From Caenispirillum bisanense (lineage in GTDB: Bacteria > Pseudomonadota > Alphaproteobacteria > Rhodospirillales > Rhodospirillaceae), in assembly GCF_039523075.1 (NCBI RefSeq), contig NZ_BAAAEP010000019.1:1-64000 (forward strand): 64,000 nt of DNA, given 5' to 3'. Positions 52,405 through 61,815 of this stretch are shown in pieces. Within the stretch, counting starts at the first letter, position 1. Every line of letters starts with the position of its first letter. The notes under the pieces were generated by a model. That model was not told the DNA's origin. It saw nothing but the letters and a program-made list of their open reading frames with translations, and did not search any database. A program made the position numbers and the translations under genes.

Positions 52405-54639
52405 ATGACCCAGGCCCTGACCGTCGAACGCGCCGCCGTCGAGTCCATCGTCCGCGGCGACCACGGCGACCCCTTTGCCGTCCTCGGCATGCACGGGGGC
52501 AACGGCCGGCCCGTGGAAGTCCGTGTCTTCCTGCCCTGGGCGGCGAGCGTGTCGGTGATCGACGCCGCCGACGGCAGCGAGGTGGCGGCGCTGGACCGCA
52601 TCCATGACGGCGGCTTCTTCGCCGCCGCCCTGCCCGGCCGCACCAGCCGTTTCCGCTACCGCCTGCGGGCGGCCCCGCGCGACGGGGCGCCGACCGAGTT
52701 CCACGACGTCTATTCCTTCGCCTATGTGCTGGGCGAGCTGGACGTCCACCTGCTGGCGGAAGGCAACCACCTGCGGGCGTGGGAGAAGCTGGGCGCCCAC
52801 CCGCTGGAACTGGGCGGCGTCGCCGGCGTGTCCTTCGCCGTCTGGGCGCCCAATGCCAAGCGGGTGTCGCTGGTCGGCCCCTTCAACGGCTGGGACGGCC
52901 GCGTCAACCCCATGCGCAAGCGCCAGGAATGCGGCGTGTGGGAAATCTTCATGCCGCACATGACGGTGGGGGAGCTTTACAAGTTCGAACTGCTCGACCC
53001 CCACGGCAACCTGCTGCCGCTGAAGCTTGACCCCTACGCCTTCCACTGCGAGCACCCGCCGGCCACCGCCGCCGTCGTCCACGGCACGCCGGAACTGGAA
53101 TGGAGCGACGGCGAGTGGATCGCCGAGCGCGAGCGCGCCCTGCAGAACGGCGACTGCCTGCATTCCGCCATGACCGTCTACGAAGTCCACCTGGGCAGCT
53201 GGAAGCGCCACGACGACGGCAACCGCTACTTCACCTACCGCGAGATGGCGGAAACCCTGGTGCCCTACGTCAAGGACATGGGCTTCACCCACATCGAGGT
53301 GCTGCCGGTCCACGAGTTTCCCTTCGACGGCAGCTGGGGCTACCAGCCCATCGGCCTGTTCGCCCCCACCAGCCGCTTCGGCAGCCCGCGCGACTTCGCT
53401 CATTTCGTCGACGTCTGCCACCGCCACGGCATCGGCGTCATCATCGACTGGGTGCCCGGCCACTTCCCGACCGACGCCCACGGCCTCGGCTATTTCGACG
53501 GCACCCACCTCTATGAACATGCCGACCCGCGCCAGGGCATGCACATGGACTGGAATACCCTGATCTACAACTACGGCCGCCGCGAGGTGCAGAACTTCCT
53601 GCTCGCCAACGCCTTGTTCTGGATCGAGTATTTCCACATCGACGGGCTGCGGGTGGATGCCGTGGCGTCCATGCTCTACCTCGACTATTCGCGCGAGCAG
53701 GGGCAGTGGATCCCGAACGAATACGGCGGCAACGAGAACCTGGCCGCCATCGCCTTCCTGCGCCGGCTGAATGAACTGGTCTACACCCAGGGCCGCGGCG
53801 CCGTGACCATCGCCGAGGAATCCACCGCCTGGCCCATGGTCAGCCGGCCGGTGTACCTGGGCGGCCTCGGCTTCGGGTTCAAGTGGAACATGGGCTGGAT
53901 GCACGACACCTTGCAGTACATGAGCAAGGACCCCATCCACCGCCGCTACCACCACAACCAGATGACCTTCGGCCTGCTCTATGCTTTCAACGAGAACTTC
54001 GTGCTGCCCCTCAGCCACGACGAGGTGGTGCACGGCAAGGGCTCGATGATCGGCAAGATGCCGGGCGACGACTGGCAGAAGTTCGCCAACCTGCGCGCCT
54101 ACTACGCCTTCATGTGGGGGCACCCGGGCAAGAAGCTGCTGTTCATGGGCGGCGAGTTCGGCCAGTGGGCGGAATGGAACCACGACAAGGGCCTCGACTG
54201 GCACCTGCTGGATAACCCCGCCCATGCCGGCGTCCAGCGCCTGATGCGCGACCTCAACCTGACGCTGAAGGCGCTGCCCGGCCTGTGGAAGCAGGACTTC
54301 GAGTGGAACGGCTTCGAGTGGGTGGATGCCTCCGACGTCGACAACTCCATCTTCTCGTTCCTGCGCAAGACCGGGGACGAGGCCGATCCGCAGCCGGTTC
54401 TCGTGGTCTCCAACTTCACGCCGCTGCCCCACCGGGGCTATCGCATCGGCGTGCCGTCGGGCGGCTTCTGGCGGGCCCACATCAACACCGACGCCGAGAT
54501 TTACGGCGGCTCCGGCTGCGGCAACGGCGACGGCGTGATGGCCGAGGCGGTGGAGCATCACGGCCGCCCCTACTCCCTCTGTCTGAACCTGCCGCCGCTC
54601 GCGACACTCTATTTCACTCCTGAGCGTTCATCCGGTTGA
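52405..54639 (+). CDS. glgB: 1,4-alpha-glucan branching enzyme GlgB
   Basis: A 744-residue GH13 branching enzyme that introduces alpha-1,6 branches. The N1 domain (about 1-105) begins VESIVRGDHGDPFAVLGMH, and CBM48 follows (FAVWAPNAKRVSLVGPFNGWDGR). The catalytic blocks are VIIDWVPGHF, GLRVDAVASM (Asp), TIAEESTAWP (Glu) and LPLSHDEVVHGKGSM, with PGKKLLFMGGEFGQ. The ATG at 52405 has GAGGGAA 7 nt upstream; an ATG at 52390 overlaps the treS stop (ATGA) and is also possible. Co-translation with the TreS fusion is likely. Confidence 0.97.
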   Translation: MTQALTVERAAVESIVRGDHGDPFAVLGMHGGNGRPVEVRVFLPWAASVSVIDAADGSEVAALDRIHDGGFFAAALPGRTSRFRYRLRAAPRDGAPTEFHDVYSFAYVLGELDVHLLAEGNHLRAWEKLGAHPLELGGVAGVSFAVWAPNAKRVSLVGPFNGWDGRVNPMRKRQECGVWEIFMPHMTVGELYKFELLDPHGNLLPLKLDPYAFHCEHPPATAAVVHGTPELEWSDGEWIAERERALQNGDCLHSAMTVYEVHLGSWKRHDDGNRYFTYREMAETLVPYVKDMGFTHIEVLPVHEFPFDGSWGYQPIGLFAPTSRFGSPRDFAHFVDVCHRHGIGVIIDWVPGHFPTDAHGLGYFDGTHLYEHADPRQGMHMDWNTLIYNYGRREVQNFLLANALFWIEYFHIDGLRVDAVASMLYLDYSREQGQWIPNEYGGNENLAAIAFLRRLNELVYTQGRGAVTIAEESTAWPMVSRPVYLGGLGFGFKWNMGWMHDTLQYMSKDPIHRRYHHNQMTFGLLYAFNENFVLPLSHDEVVHGKGSMIGKMPGDDWQKFANLRAYYAFMWGHPGKKLLFMGGEFGQWAEWNHDKGLDWHLLDNPAHAGVQRLMRDLNLTLKALPGLWKQDFEWNGFEWVDASDVDNSIFSFLRKTGDEADPQPVLVVSNFTPLPHRGYRIGVPSGGFWRAHINTDAEIYGGSGCGNGDGVMAEAVEHHGRPYSLCLNLPPLATLYFTPERSSG

Positions 54640-54692
54640 CGGAGGCCGCCGGTGGCCTCCTCGCCCGCGAGCAGACAAGGAGGCCCCGGCGG

Positions 54693-56525
54693 ATGCGCGA
54701 TCACCACCCCATGCCCTTCGGTGCGGAACTCACCCCCGACGGGTGCCGGTTCCGCCTGTGGGCACCGGATGTTCCAACCGTTACGCTGTGCATTGAAGGA
54801 CCAGGCCCGGGGCGGGAATTCCCCCTGACCCCCGACGACCAGGGGTGGGTCGACGTGGTGGCCGACGGCGTGGTGGCGGGCACCCGCTACCGCTGGCGCC
54901 TGCCGGACGGGCTGATGGTCCCCGATCCCGCCAGCCGCTTCCAGCCCGACGACGTCCATGGCGCGTCGGAGGTCATCGACCCGCTCGCCTTCCGCTGGAC
55001 CGACGGCGACTGGGAAGGGCGGCCGTGGGAGGAAACCGTCCTCTACGAGCTGCACATCGGCACCTTCACCCCCGAGGGCACCTTCCGCGCCGCCATCGAC
55101 CGCCTGGACCATCTGGTGGAGCTGGGCGTGACGGCGGTGGAGCTGATGCCGGTGGCCGACTTCCCCGGCCGCTGGAACTGGGGCTACGACGGCGTCCACC
55201 TGTTCGCGCCCGATGCCCGCTATGGCCGCCCCGACGACCTGAAGGCCCTGGTGGATGCCTGCCACGCCCGCGGGCTGCAGGTGTTCCTTGACGTGGTCTA
55301 CAACCACTTCGGGCCGGAGGGGAACTACATATACCCCCTCGCCGGCCGCCACTTCTTCGACAGCACCAAGCACACGCCCTGGGGCGCCGGCATCGCCTTC
55401 GATGCGCCGCACGGCAAGTGGGTCACCGACTTCTTCGTCCACAACGCGCTTCACTGGGTGGACGAATACCACTTCGACGGCCTGCGCCTGGATGCCGTGC
55501 ACGCCATCGAGGACAGCCGCGACCTCGACGTGCTCGACCGCATCGCCGAGGCGGTGCATTCGCGCGAAGGGCACGACATGCGGCGCATCCATCTGGTGCT
55601 GGAGAACGACCTCAACTCCGCCCGCCGGCTGAAGCGCGACGGCCGCCTGCCCACCCACTACGTCGCCCAGTGGAACGACGACGCCCACCACGCCCTGCAC
55701 TGCCTGGTGACGGGAGAGGGCGGCGGCTATTACCGCGACTATGCCGCCGACCCGGCCGCCTACCTCATGCGCATCCTGGCGGAGGGCTTCGCCTACCAGG
55801 GCGAGCCGAGCCCGCACCGGGGCGGCGAGGCGCGCGGCGAGCCGTCCGGCCACCTGCCGCCCACCGCCTTCGTCAACTTCCTGCAGAACCACGACCAGAT
55901 CGGCAACCGCGCCATGGGCGACCGCATCGACAGCATCGCCCGGCCGGAGGCGGTGATGGCGGCGGAGAGCATCGTCCTGCTGGCCCCTGCCATTCCGCTG
56001 CTGTTCCAGGGCGAGGAATGGGGCTCGCGCCGGCCCTTCCTGTTCTTCTGCGACTTCGGCGAAGACCTGCACGAGGCGGTGCGCAACGGCCGCCGCGCCG
56101 AGTTCGAAAGCTTCCCCGAGTTCCGCGACCCGGCGGCGCGGGAGAAGATTCCCGACCCCATGGCCGAAAGCACCTTCGAGGCCTCCCGCCTGGACTGGGG
56201 CGAGCTGGAGAACCCCTTCCACGCCGACCGCCTCGCCTTCACCAAGGCGCTGCTGTCGGTGCGGCGGCAGGAGATCGTGCCCCGCCTCGCCGCCATCGAC
56301 GGCGGCAAGGCACGGGCGGAGCTGATCGCCGACGGCGTGCTGGCAGCCCGCTGGCCGCTGGACGACGGCACCCGGCTGTCGCTGCTGGCCAACCTGTCGG
56401 AGCGGGCGGTGGACAACATCGTGCCGCTGCAGGGCCGCGCCATCTGGACCACCAACACCGCCGGCGGGCCTTCGGGCGCGCTGAACCCCTGGGCCGTGAT
56501 CTGGGCGATCGAGCACGCGCAATGA
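54693..56525 (+). CDS. treZ: Malto-oligosyltrehalose trehalohydrolase TreZ
   Basis: A 610-residue GH13 enzyme that releases trehalose from malto-oligosyltrehalose. CBM48-like N-terminus FGAELTPDGCRFRLWAPDV, then ELMPVADFPGRWNWGYDGV, FLDVVYNHFGPEGNYI, GLRLDAVHAI (Asp), LVLENDLNSARRL (Glu) and FLQNHDQIGNRAMGDR, all typical of TreZ. The ATG at 54693 was chosen because AAGGAGG lies about 10 nt upstream and homology begins a few residues later; a TTG at 54636 overlapping the glgB stop is possible. The stop overlaps treY by ATGA. Confidence 0.95.
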   Translation: MRDHHPMPFGAELTPDGCRFRLWAPDVPTVTLCIEGPGPGREFPLTPDDQGWVDVVADGVVAGTRYRWRLPDGLMVPDPASRFQPDDVHGASEVIDPLAFRWTDGDWEGRPWEETVLYELHIGTFTPEGTFRAAIDRLDHLVELGVTAVELMPVADFPGRWNWGYDGVHLFAPDARYGRPDDLKALVDACHARGLQVFLDVVYNHFGPEGNYIYPLAGRHFFDSTKHTPWGAGIAFDAPHGKWVTDFFVHNALHWVDEYHFDGLRLDAVHAIEDSRDLDVLDRIAEAVHSREGHDMRRIHLVLENDLNSARRLKRDGRLPTHYVAQWNDDAHHALHCLVTGEGGGYYRDYAADPAAYLMRILAEGFAYQGEPSPHRGGEARGEPSGHLPPTAFVNFLQNHDQIGNRAMGDRIDSIARPEAVMAAESIVLLAPAIPLLFQGEEWGSRRPFLFFCDFGEDLHEAVRNGRRAEFESFPEFRDPAAREKIPDPMAESTFEASRLDWGELENPFHADRLAFTKALLSVRRQEIVPRLAAIDGGKARAELIADGVLAARWPLDDGTRLSLLANLSERAVDNIVPLQGRAIWTTNTAGGPSGALNPWAVIWAIEHAQ

Positions 56526-59419
56526 CAGACCGCACCGTCCCCGACGCCACCTACCGCCTGCAGTTCAACAAGGACTTCACCTTCGCCGATGCCGAGCGGC
56601 TGGTGCCCTATCTGGCGGACCTGGGCATCAGCCACCTTTATGCCTCGCCGTTCTTCAAGGCGCGGCCGGGCTCGACCCACGGCTACGACATCATCGACCA
56701 CAACGCCCTCAACCCCGAGGTCGGGGACGAGGCGGCGCTGGCCCGCCTGTCGGGCGCCCTGAAGGCGCGGGGCATGGGCCAGATCGTCGACTTCGTCCCC
56801 AACCACATGGGCGTCGCCGAGGCCGAGAACGGCTGGTGGCTCGACGTGCTGGAATACGGCCAGGGCAGCCCCTTCGCCGAATACTTCGACATCGACTTCC
56901 ACCCCGCCAAGGCCGAACTGCGCGGCAAGGTGCTGCTGCCGGTGCTGGGCGACCACTACGGCGCGGTGCTGGAGGACGGGCAGCTGGTGGTGCGGCTCGA
57001 CCCCGCCATCGGCGGCTTTTCCGTCTGGTACTGGGACCACCGCTTCCCCCTCACCCCCTACCGCTACGGCACCCTGTTCACCGCCCTGCTGCCGGCCCTG
57101 CGGCGGGCGGAGGGGGTGGCGGCGGAGGCGGTGGCGGCGGTGGAGGAGATCGCCGCCGGCTTCCGCGAGGTGCGCGCCGCCGCCCGCTCCGGCCGCGCCC
57201 GCGGCGCCCGCCGGGCGCGGGCGGAAGGGCTGAAGCAGCGCTTCGCCGCCGCGCTCGACGCCCACCCGGCCCTGCACGATGCCATCGACGCCGCCCTGGC
57301 GCCGTTCCGCGGCACCCCCGGCGAGGCGGCCAGCTTCCTGCCGCTGCACCGGCTGCTGGAGGCGCAGAACTACCGGCTGGCGTTCTGGCGGGTGGCGTCG
57401 GACGAGATCAACTATCGCCGCTTCTTCCAGATCAACGACCTCGCCGGCCTGCGGGTGGAGGTGCCGGCGGTGTTCGAGGCCTCCCACCGGCTGGTGCTGC
57501 GGCTGCTGGCGGAAGGCCACATCGAGGGCCTGCGCATCGACCACGTCGACGGCCTGTTCGACCCCAAGGGCTACCTGCAGCGGCTGGCGGAGAAATGCCG
57601 CGCCGCCACCGGCGCTGATACGGATACGTATGTTCTGGTCGAGAAGATCCTCGGCCATCACGAGCGGCTGCGTCCCGACTGGCGGGTGGACGGCACCACC
57701 GGCTATGAAGCGCTGAACGAGATCAACGGCCTGTTCGTCGACCCAGCGGCGGAACGGCGGCTGACCCGCACCTATGCCCGCACCACCGGCGAAAGCACCG
57801 ACTTCGAGGCCATCGTCCGCGCCGGCAAGCGGCAGGTGATGCAGCAGGAACTGGCGTCGGAGGTGGGCACCCTCGCCAATGGCCTGGCGCGGCTGTCGGA
57901 ACGCAACTGGCGCACCCGCGACTACACCCTGCGCGACGTCCGGCTGGCGCTGACGGAGGTGATCGCCTGCTTCCCGGTCTATCGCACCTACATCGACACC
58001 CGCCGCCCGGCGCCGGAAGACCTGCGCGACATCGAATGGGCGGTGGCGCAGGCGCGCAAGAACCCGGCCTTCCACGACGACAGCATCTTCGACTTCCTGC
58101 GCGCCGTGCTGACCAGCGATGCCGGCCGTCGCCGCGACGATCCCTTCCCGCGGGAGGAGGTGCGCCGCCTCGCCCGCCGCGCCCAGCAGGTGACCAGCCC
58201 GGTGATGGCCAAGGGGCTGGAGGACACGGCGTTCTACCGCTACAACCGGCTGGCCTCGCTGAACGAGGTGGGCGGCCACCCCGACGTGTTCGGCGTCACC
58301 CCCGCCGCCTTCCACCGCCGCATGACGGAGCGGGCGCGGCTGTGGCCGCACAGCATGCTCACCACCGCCACCCACGACACCAAGCGCGGCGAGGACGTGC
58401 GCGCCCGCATCAACGTGCTGACCGAAATGCCGGAGGAATGGACCCGGCGGGTGCGCCGCTGGACCCTGCTCAACCGCCGCCGCAAGCCGGAGGTGGAGGG
58501 GACCCCGGCGCCGTCGGCCAACGACGAATACCTGTTCTACCAGACCCTGCTCGGCGCCTGGCCGCCGGAACTCGCCCTGCCCGAGGACGGCAGCGACGAT
58601 CCGGCCGTTCTGGCGGCGGTGGACGACCTGCGCGACCGCCTGTGCGCCTACATGACCAAGGCGGTGCGCGAGGCCAAGGTGCATTCCGCCTGGACCCGTC
58701 CCGACGCCGCCTATGAACAGGCGGTGTCGCGGTGGGTGGAACGGGTGATGGATGCCCGCCGCCGCAACCCCTTCCTGGCCGACTTCCTGCCGTTCCAGGC
58801 CCGCGCGGCGCGGGTCGGCGCGGTGAACGGGCTGGCCCAGGCGGCGCTCAAGTTCACCTGCCCCGGCGTGCCCGACATCTATCAGGGGTGCGAGCTGTGG
58901 GAACTGAGCCTGGTCGACCCCGACAACCGCCGCCCGGTGGACTTCGACCGCCGCCACGCCGCCCTGGGCGACCTGCGCCGCACCTTCGGCGACGACAGTC
59001 CGCGGGGGACGGCGGCGCGCGCCCTGCTCGACCGCTGGACCGACGGCACCGTCAAGCTGCTGCTGACCTGGCGGCTGCTGACCCTGCGCCGCCGCCTGCC
59101 GGACCTGTTCCGCCACGGCGATTACCGGCCGCTGGAGGCGACGGGGGAGCACGCCCACCGCCTGCTCGCCTTCGAACGCCGCCACGGCGGCCGCCGTCTG
59201 GTGGTGGTGGTGCCGCGGCTGGTGCTGCCGCTCATGCCCGGCGACGACGACTGGCCGCTCGGTACCGCCTGGGGGAACACCGCCCTGCCGCTGAAGGACG
59301 CCGCCGGCGCCGGTCCCCTGCGCGACGTGCTGACGGGGGAGCGCATGGGTGCCGAAACGACCGCGGCGGGCGATCTGCTGCGGCATCTGCCGCTGGCGGT
59401 TCTGATCAATGAGGATTAG
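56522..59419 (+). CDS. treY: Maltooligosyltrehalose synthase TreY
   Basis: A 965-residue GH13 enzyme that converts the reducing-end alpha-1,4 bond of maltodextrin to an alpha,alpha-1,1 bond. ATYRLQFNKDFTFADAERLVPYLADLGISHLYASP, MGQIVDFVPNHMGVA, INYRRFFQINDLAGLRVE, GLRIDHVDGLFDPKGYLQ (Asp), YVLVEKILGHHERL (Glu) and TATHDTKRGEDVRARI are all present. An Arg/Ala-rich insertion at about 195-245 explains the somewhat large size. With TreZ it returns trehalose from glucan. The 4-nt overlap with treZ indicates coupled translation. Confidence 0.96.
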   Translation: MTDRTVPDATYRLQFNKDFTFADAERLVPYLADLGISHLYASPFFKARPGSTHGYDIIDHNALNPEVGDEAALARLSGALKARGMGQIVDFVPNHMGVAEAENGWWLDVLEYGQGSPFAEYFDIDFHPAKAELRGKVLLPVLGDHYGAVLEDGQLVVRLDPAIGGFSVWYWDHRFPLTPYRYGTLFTALLPALRRAEGVAAEAVAAVEEIAAGFREVRAAARSGRARGARRARAEGLKQRFAAALDAHPALHDAIDAALAPFRGTPGEAASFLPLHRLLEAQNYRLAFWRVASDEINYRRFFQINDLAGLRVEVPAVFEASHRLVLRLLAEGHIEGLRIDHVDGLFDPKGYLQRLAEKCRAATGADTDTYVLVEKILGHHERLRPDWRVDGTTGYEALNEINGLFVDPAAERRLTRTYARTTGESTDFEAIVRAGKRQVMQQELASEVGTLANGLARLSERNWRTRDYTLRDVRLALTEVIACFPVYRTYIDTRRPAPEDLRDIEWAVAQARKNPAFHDDSIFDFLRAVLTSDAGRRRDDPFPREEVRRLARRAQQVTSPVMAKGLEDTAFYRYNRLASLNEVGGHPDVFGVTPAAFHRRMTERARLWPHSMLTTATHDTKRGEDVRARINVLTEMPEEWTRRVRRWTLLNRRRKPEVEGTPAPSANDEYLFYQTLLGAWPPELALPEDGSDDPAVLAAVDDLRDRLCAYMTKAVREAKVHSAWTRPDAAYEQAVSRWVERVMDARRRNPFLADFLPFQARAARVGAVNGLAQAALKFTCPGVPDIYQGCELWELSLVDPDNRRPVDFDRRHAALGDLRRTFGDDSPRGTAARALLDRWTDGTVKLLLTWRLLTLRRRLPDLFRHGDYRPLEATGEHAHRLLAFERRHGGRRLVVVVPRLVLPLMPGDDDWPLGTAWGNTALPLKDAAGAGPLRDVLTGERMGAETTAAGDLLRHLPLAVLINED

Positions 59420-59493
59420 GCGAAAGTTCTTGCTTCACAGGCCCGTGCGAACGTGCGACCCTGCGGGAACTATTTCCTGCAGCAAGAGCCATC

Positions 59494-59889
59494 ATGTCTG
59501 TCCAGGACCCCATCCTCACCGGCCTTGCCGGTCTGCTTGCTCCGGTCGGTGCCATCCGGCCGGAGCGGCAGGTGCGCCCGCTGTTCGCCGTCGTGCATGA
59601 CACCACCCGCCCGCTGCCCGACCGCCTGGCGGCGGCGGAAGCGGTGGCGGAGCTGAAGGAGCGGCTGTTCCGCGACACCGCAGCGGCCGGCGGCAATGCC
59701 GTCACCGGACCGCTTGACCAGGCGCTGGCGCTGGTGGACATGCTGGCGCCCGACGACCAGAGCCTGCTCGACCGCCTGGGCTGCGGGGCGGCGGCGCTCA
59801 CCCGCGACATCATCGCCCGCCACCGCGATCCCGCCGCGCCGGCCCCGGCGCTGCAGGCCCTGCTGCGGGCCGGGCAACTGCCGGACTGA
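59494..59889 (+). CDS. Hypothetical protein, last gene of the glucan operon
   Basis: Not recognised. A 131-residue soluble, mainly helical product with no signal peptide or membrane segment: MSVQDPILTGLAGLLAPVGAI, RLAAAEAVAELKERLFRDTAA, GPLDQALALVDMLAPDDQSLLDRLG, ALQALLRAGQLPD. It follows treY after 74 nt in the same direction. A regulatory or accessory role in glucan metabolism would be guesswork. Its stop faces the convergent HIT gene 57 nt away. Confidence 0.65.
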   Translation: MSVQDPILTGLAGLLAPVGAIRPERQVRPLFAVVHDTTRPLPDRLAAAEAVAELKERLFRDTAAAGGNAVTGPLDQALALVDMLAPDDQSLLDRLGCGAAALTRDIIARHRDPAAPAPALQALLRAGQLPD

Positions 59890-59946
59890 TCCGCCGCCAG
59901 CCGCGCCGCCGCCCGCCGGCAGCGCCCGCCAGCGCCCGCACCGCCG

Positions 59947-60414
59947 TCAGTGCAGGGTGCGGCTGCCGCTGCCGGAGGTATCCTCGGTCACCGCCGCCGC
60001 CGTCACGCCGGGCGGCATGATGGCCTCGCGCAGGGTCGCCACCACGTGCGGCAGTTCCGCCTCGCCATAGGGTTCCGCCGGCTGCAGGCCCCACACCGGC
60101 TTCGGCCACGCCGGATCGTCGGCGAAGCGGGCGATGACGTGGACGTGCAGCTGCCGCACCATGTTGCCCAGGGCGGCGACGTTCATCTTGTCCGCCTTGG
60201 TGAAGGCCTGCAGCAGTTCCGCCGCCTGCGCCGTTTCCTCCACCAGCCGCTGGCGGTCCTCCCGCGACAGTTCGTACACCTCGGCGATGCCCTCGCGCTG
60301 CGGCACCAGGATCAGCCAGGGATAGGTGCGGTCGTTCATCAGCAGCACCCGGCACAGCGGCCAGCGGGCGATTTCCACGGTGTCGGCGGCGAGGCGGTCA
60401 TCGAGGGTGAACAT
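59947..60414 (-). CDS. HIT-domain (histidine triad) hydrolase
   Basis: A 155-residue HIT protein. The nucleotide-binding strand is LLMNDRTYPWLILVPQR, followed by YELSREDRQRLVEETAQA, DKMNVAALGNMVRQLHVHVIARF with the H-x-H-x-H-like triad (QLHVHVIAR, third position replaced), and PAWPKPVW. Such proteins hydrolyse nucleotide phosphoramidates or dinucleotides. The Q-L-H-V-H-V form is typical of this proteobacterial subgroup, so activity may differ from Hint. Single gene, convergent with the operon tail. Confidence 0.87.
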   Translation of the reverse strand: MFTLDDRLAADTVEIARWPLCRVLLMNDRTYPWLILVPQREGIAEVYELSREDRQRLVEETAQAAELLQAFTKADKMNVAALGNMVRQLHVHVIARFADDPAWPKPVWGLQPAEPYGEAELPHVVATLREAIMPPGVTAAAVTEDTSGSGSRTLH

Positions 60415-60572
60415 GGCACATCAACCCGGCAAACATCGAAACAGGCCGCTATCCTGCCGCAAGGGCTCCGTGCTGTCACGGTGAGAACGGCTCTTGGTGA
60501 TCATGGCCGGCCTGCGGCATGGTACTGCCCCCGCGACCGCCGCGCGCGACAACCGACCAGGAGACCCCGAGG

Positions 60573-61523
60573 GTGCCGCCCAGCCAGCCGCCCACTGCCG
60601 CCGCCACACCCGCCGCCGCCCGGCCGTGGTACCTGTCGCCATACCTGATGCTGGTGCTGCCGCCGCTGTTCTGGGCCGGCAACGCGGTGGTCGGGCGGGT
60701 GGCGGTGGCCGAGGTGTCGCCGCTGGCCCTGTCGACGGTGCGCTGGGCGCTGGCCATCCTGCTGCTGCTGCCGCTGACGCTGACCGGCCTGCTGACCCAG
60801 TGGCCGGTGGTGCGGCGGCGGTGGAAGTCGCTGGCGGTGCTCGGCATCCTGTCGTCGGGGCTCTACAACCTGCTGCTCTACATGGCGCTGGAGACCACCA
60901 CCGCCATCAACGTCACCCTGCTCAACTCCGCCATGCCCATGACCATCGTGCTGGTGTCGTGGATGTGGCTGCGCGATCGGCCGAGCCGCGGCGCCATGGC
61001 CGGCATCGTGCTGTCGATGATCGGCGTCGCGGTGGTGGTCAGCCGTGGCGAGCCGGCGGTGCTGCTGGGGCTGGAACTGCACCAGGGCGATGCGCTGATG
61101 CTGGTGGCGGTGGTGGTGTGGGCGATCTATTCCGTCATGCTGCGGGCGCATCCGCCGGGGCTGACGCCGGGGGTGTTCCTGACCGTGCAGATGGCCATGG
61201 GGCTGTTGTTCCTGATGCCCTTCTACGGCATCGAGATCGCCATGGGCGGCGGCGCCATTCCGCTGACCTGGACCATCGTCGCCGTGTTCGCCTTCATCGC
61301 CACCGGCCCGGCCATCGGCGCCTTCTACTTCTGGAATCGCGGCGTGGCGGAGGCCGGGGCCAATACCGCCGGGCTCTACATCAACCTGCTGCCGGTGTTC
61401 ACCGCCATCCTGGCGGTGATCTTCCTGGGCGAGGAATTCCGCTGGTACCACGCCGCCGGCCTGGCCCTCATCTTCACCGGAATCGCCCTGGCGACCCTGC
61501 GGCGGCGGCGGCCGGCGGCCTGA
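60573..61523 (+). CDS. EamA/DMT-family transporter
   Basis: A 316-residue ten-helix EamA protein, unrelated in detail to the one at 21811-22761. The first repeat has PPLFWAGNAVVGRVAVAEVSPLALSTVRWALAILLLLPL and the end of the second YINLLPVFTAILAVIFLGEEFRWYHAAGLALIFTGIALA, the classic EamA ending. The substrate is not predictable. GTG at 60573 was chosen because AGGAG lies 9 nt upstream; an ATG at 60519 adds 18 Pro/Arg-rich residues. A terminator follows. Confidence 0.87.
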   Translation: MPPSQPPTAAATPAAARPWYLSPYLMLVLPPLFWAGNAVVGRVAVAEVSPLALSTVRWALAILLLLPLTLTGLLTQWPVVRRRWKSLAVLGILSSGLYNLLLYMALETTTAINVTLLNSAMPMTIVLVSWMWLRDRPSRGAMAGIVLSMIGVAVVVSRGEPAVLLGLELHQGDALMLVAVVVWAIYSVMLRAHPPGLTPGVFLTVQMAMGLLFLMPFYGIEIAMGGGAIPLTWTIVAVFAFIATGPAIGAFYFWNRGVAEAGANTAGLYINLLPVFTAILAVIFLGEEFRWYHAAGLALIFTGIALATLRRRRPAA

Positions 61524-61555
61524 CCCGGACCCCGCCGGACACACCCGCGTGAGCA

Positions 61556-61596
61556 GCCCCGTTTCCGGGAACATCGGAGACGGGGCATTGTTTTTT
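61556..61596 (+). terminator. Intrinsic terminator after the EamA transporter
   Basis: GCCCCGTTTCC (61556-61566) pairs with GGAGACGGGGC (61576-61586) with one T-G wobble, 9-nt loop, followed by ATTGTTTTTT. It separates the transporter from the operon that starts at 61699. Confidence 0.88.
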
Positions 61597-61698
61597 CCCC
61601 GCACGGCGACCATGATCTACCCGAGTGCCTTGCAAGGATAATCGCCGCCGCACCGCCGCCCGATGCGGCAAAAGGCCGGCCTGCCGAGGGGACACGCC

Positions 61699-61806
61699 AT
61701 GACCTACTCCGACCGCAAGACCAGGAAATACGTCACCGCCGCGCTGTTGCTGGCGGTCGCCGCCGGGTTTTATCTCAGCGCCTTCCTGATGCTCTCCACC
61801 GGCTGA
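61699..61806 (+). CDS. 35-residue single-helix membrane peptide, ctaB-operon small protein
   Basis: A small gene of 36 codons. The product is a basic N-terminus (MTYSDRKTRKYVTAAL) followed by one transmembrane helix (LLLAVAAGFYLSAFLML) and a short STG tail. GAGGGG stands a few bases before the ATG, and the stop lies 9 nt before the DUF420 start, so it is the first gene of an operon with DUF420, the oxidase-like protein and ctaB. Such peptides commonly act as small subunits or assembly factors of respiratory complexes; this is an inference from position and topology. Confidence 0.75.
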   Translation: MTYSDRKTRKYVTAALLLAVAAGFYLSAFLMLSTG

Positions 61807-61815
61807 GGGGGAGCC

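Noticed and set aside
55793..59386. Long minus-strand open frame opposite treY (over 1,100 codons), and similar ones opposite glgE, treS and glgB
   Set aside because: These mirror the high-GC coding strand; the products have shadow-like His/Gln/Ala composition and no motifs.
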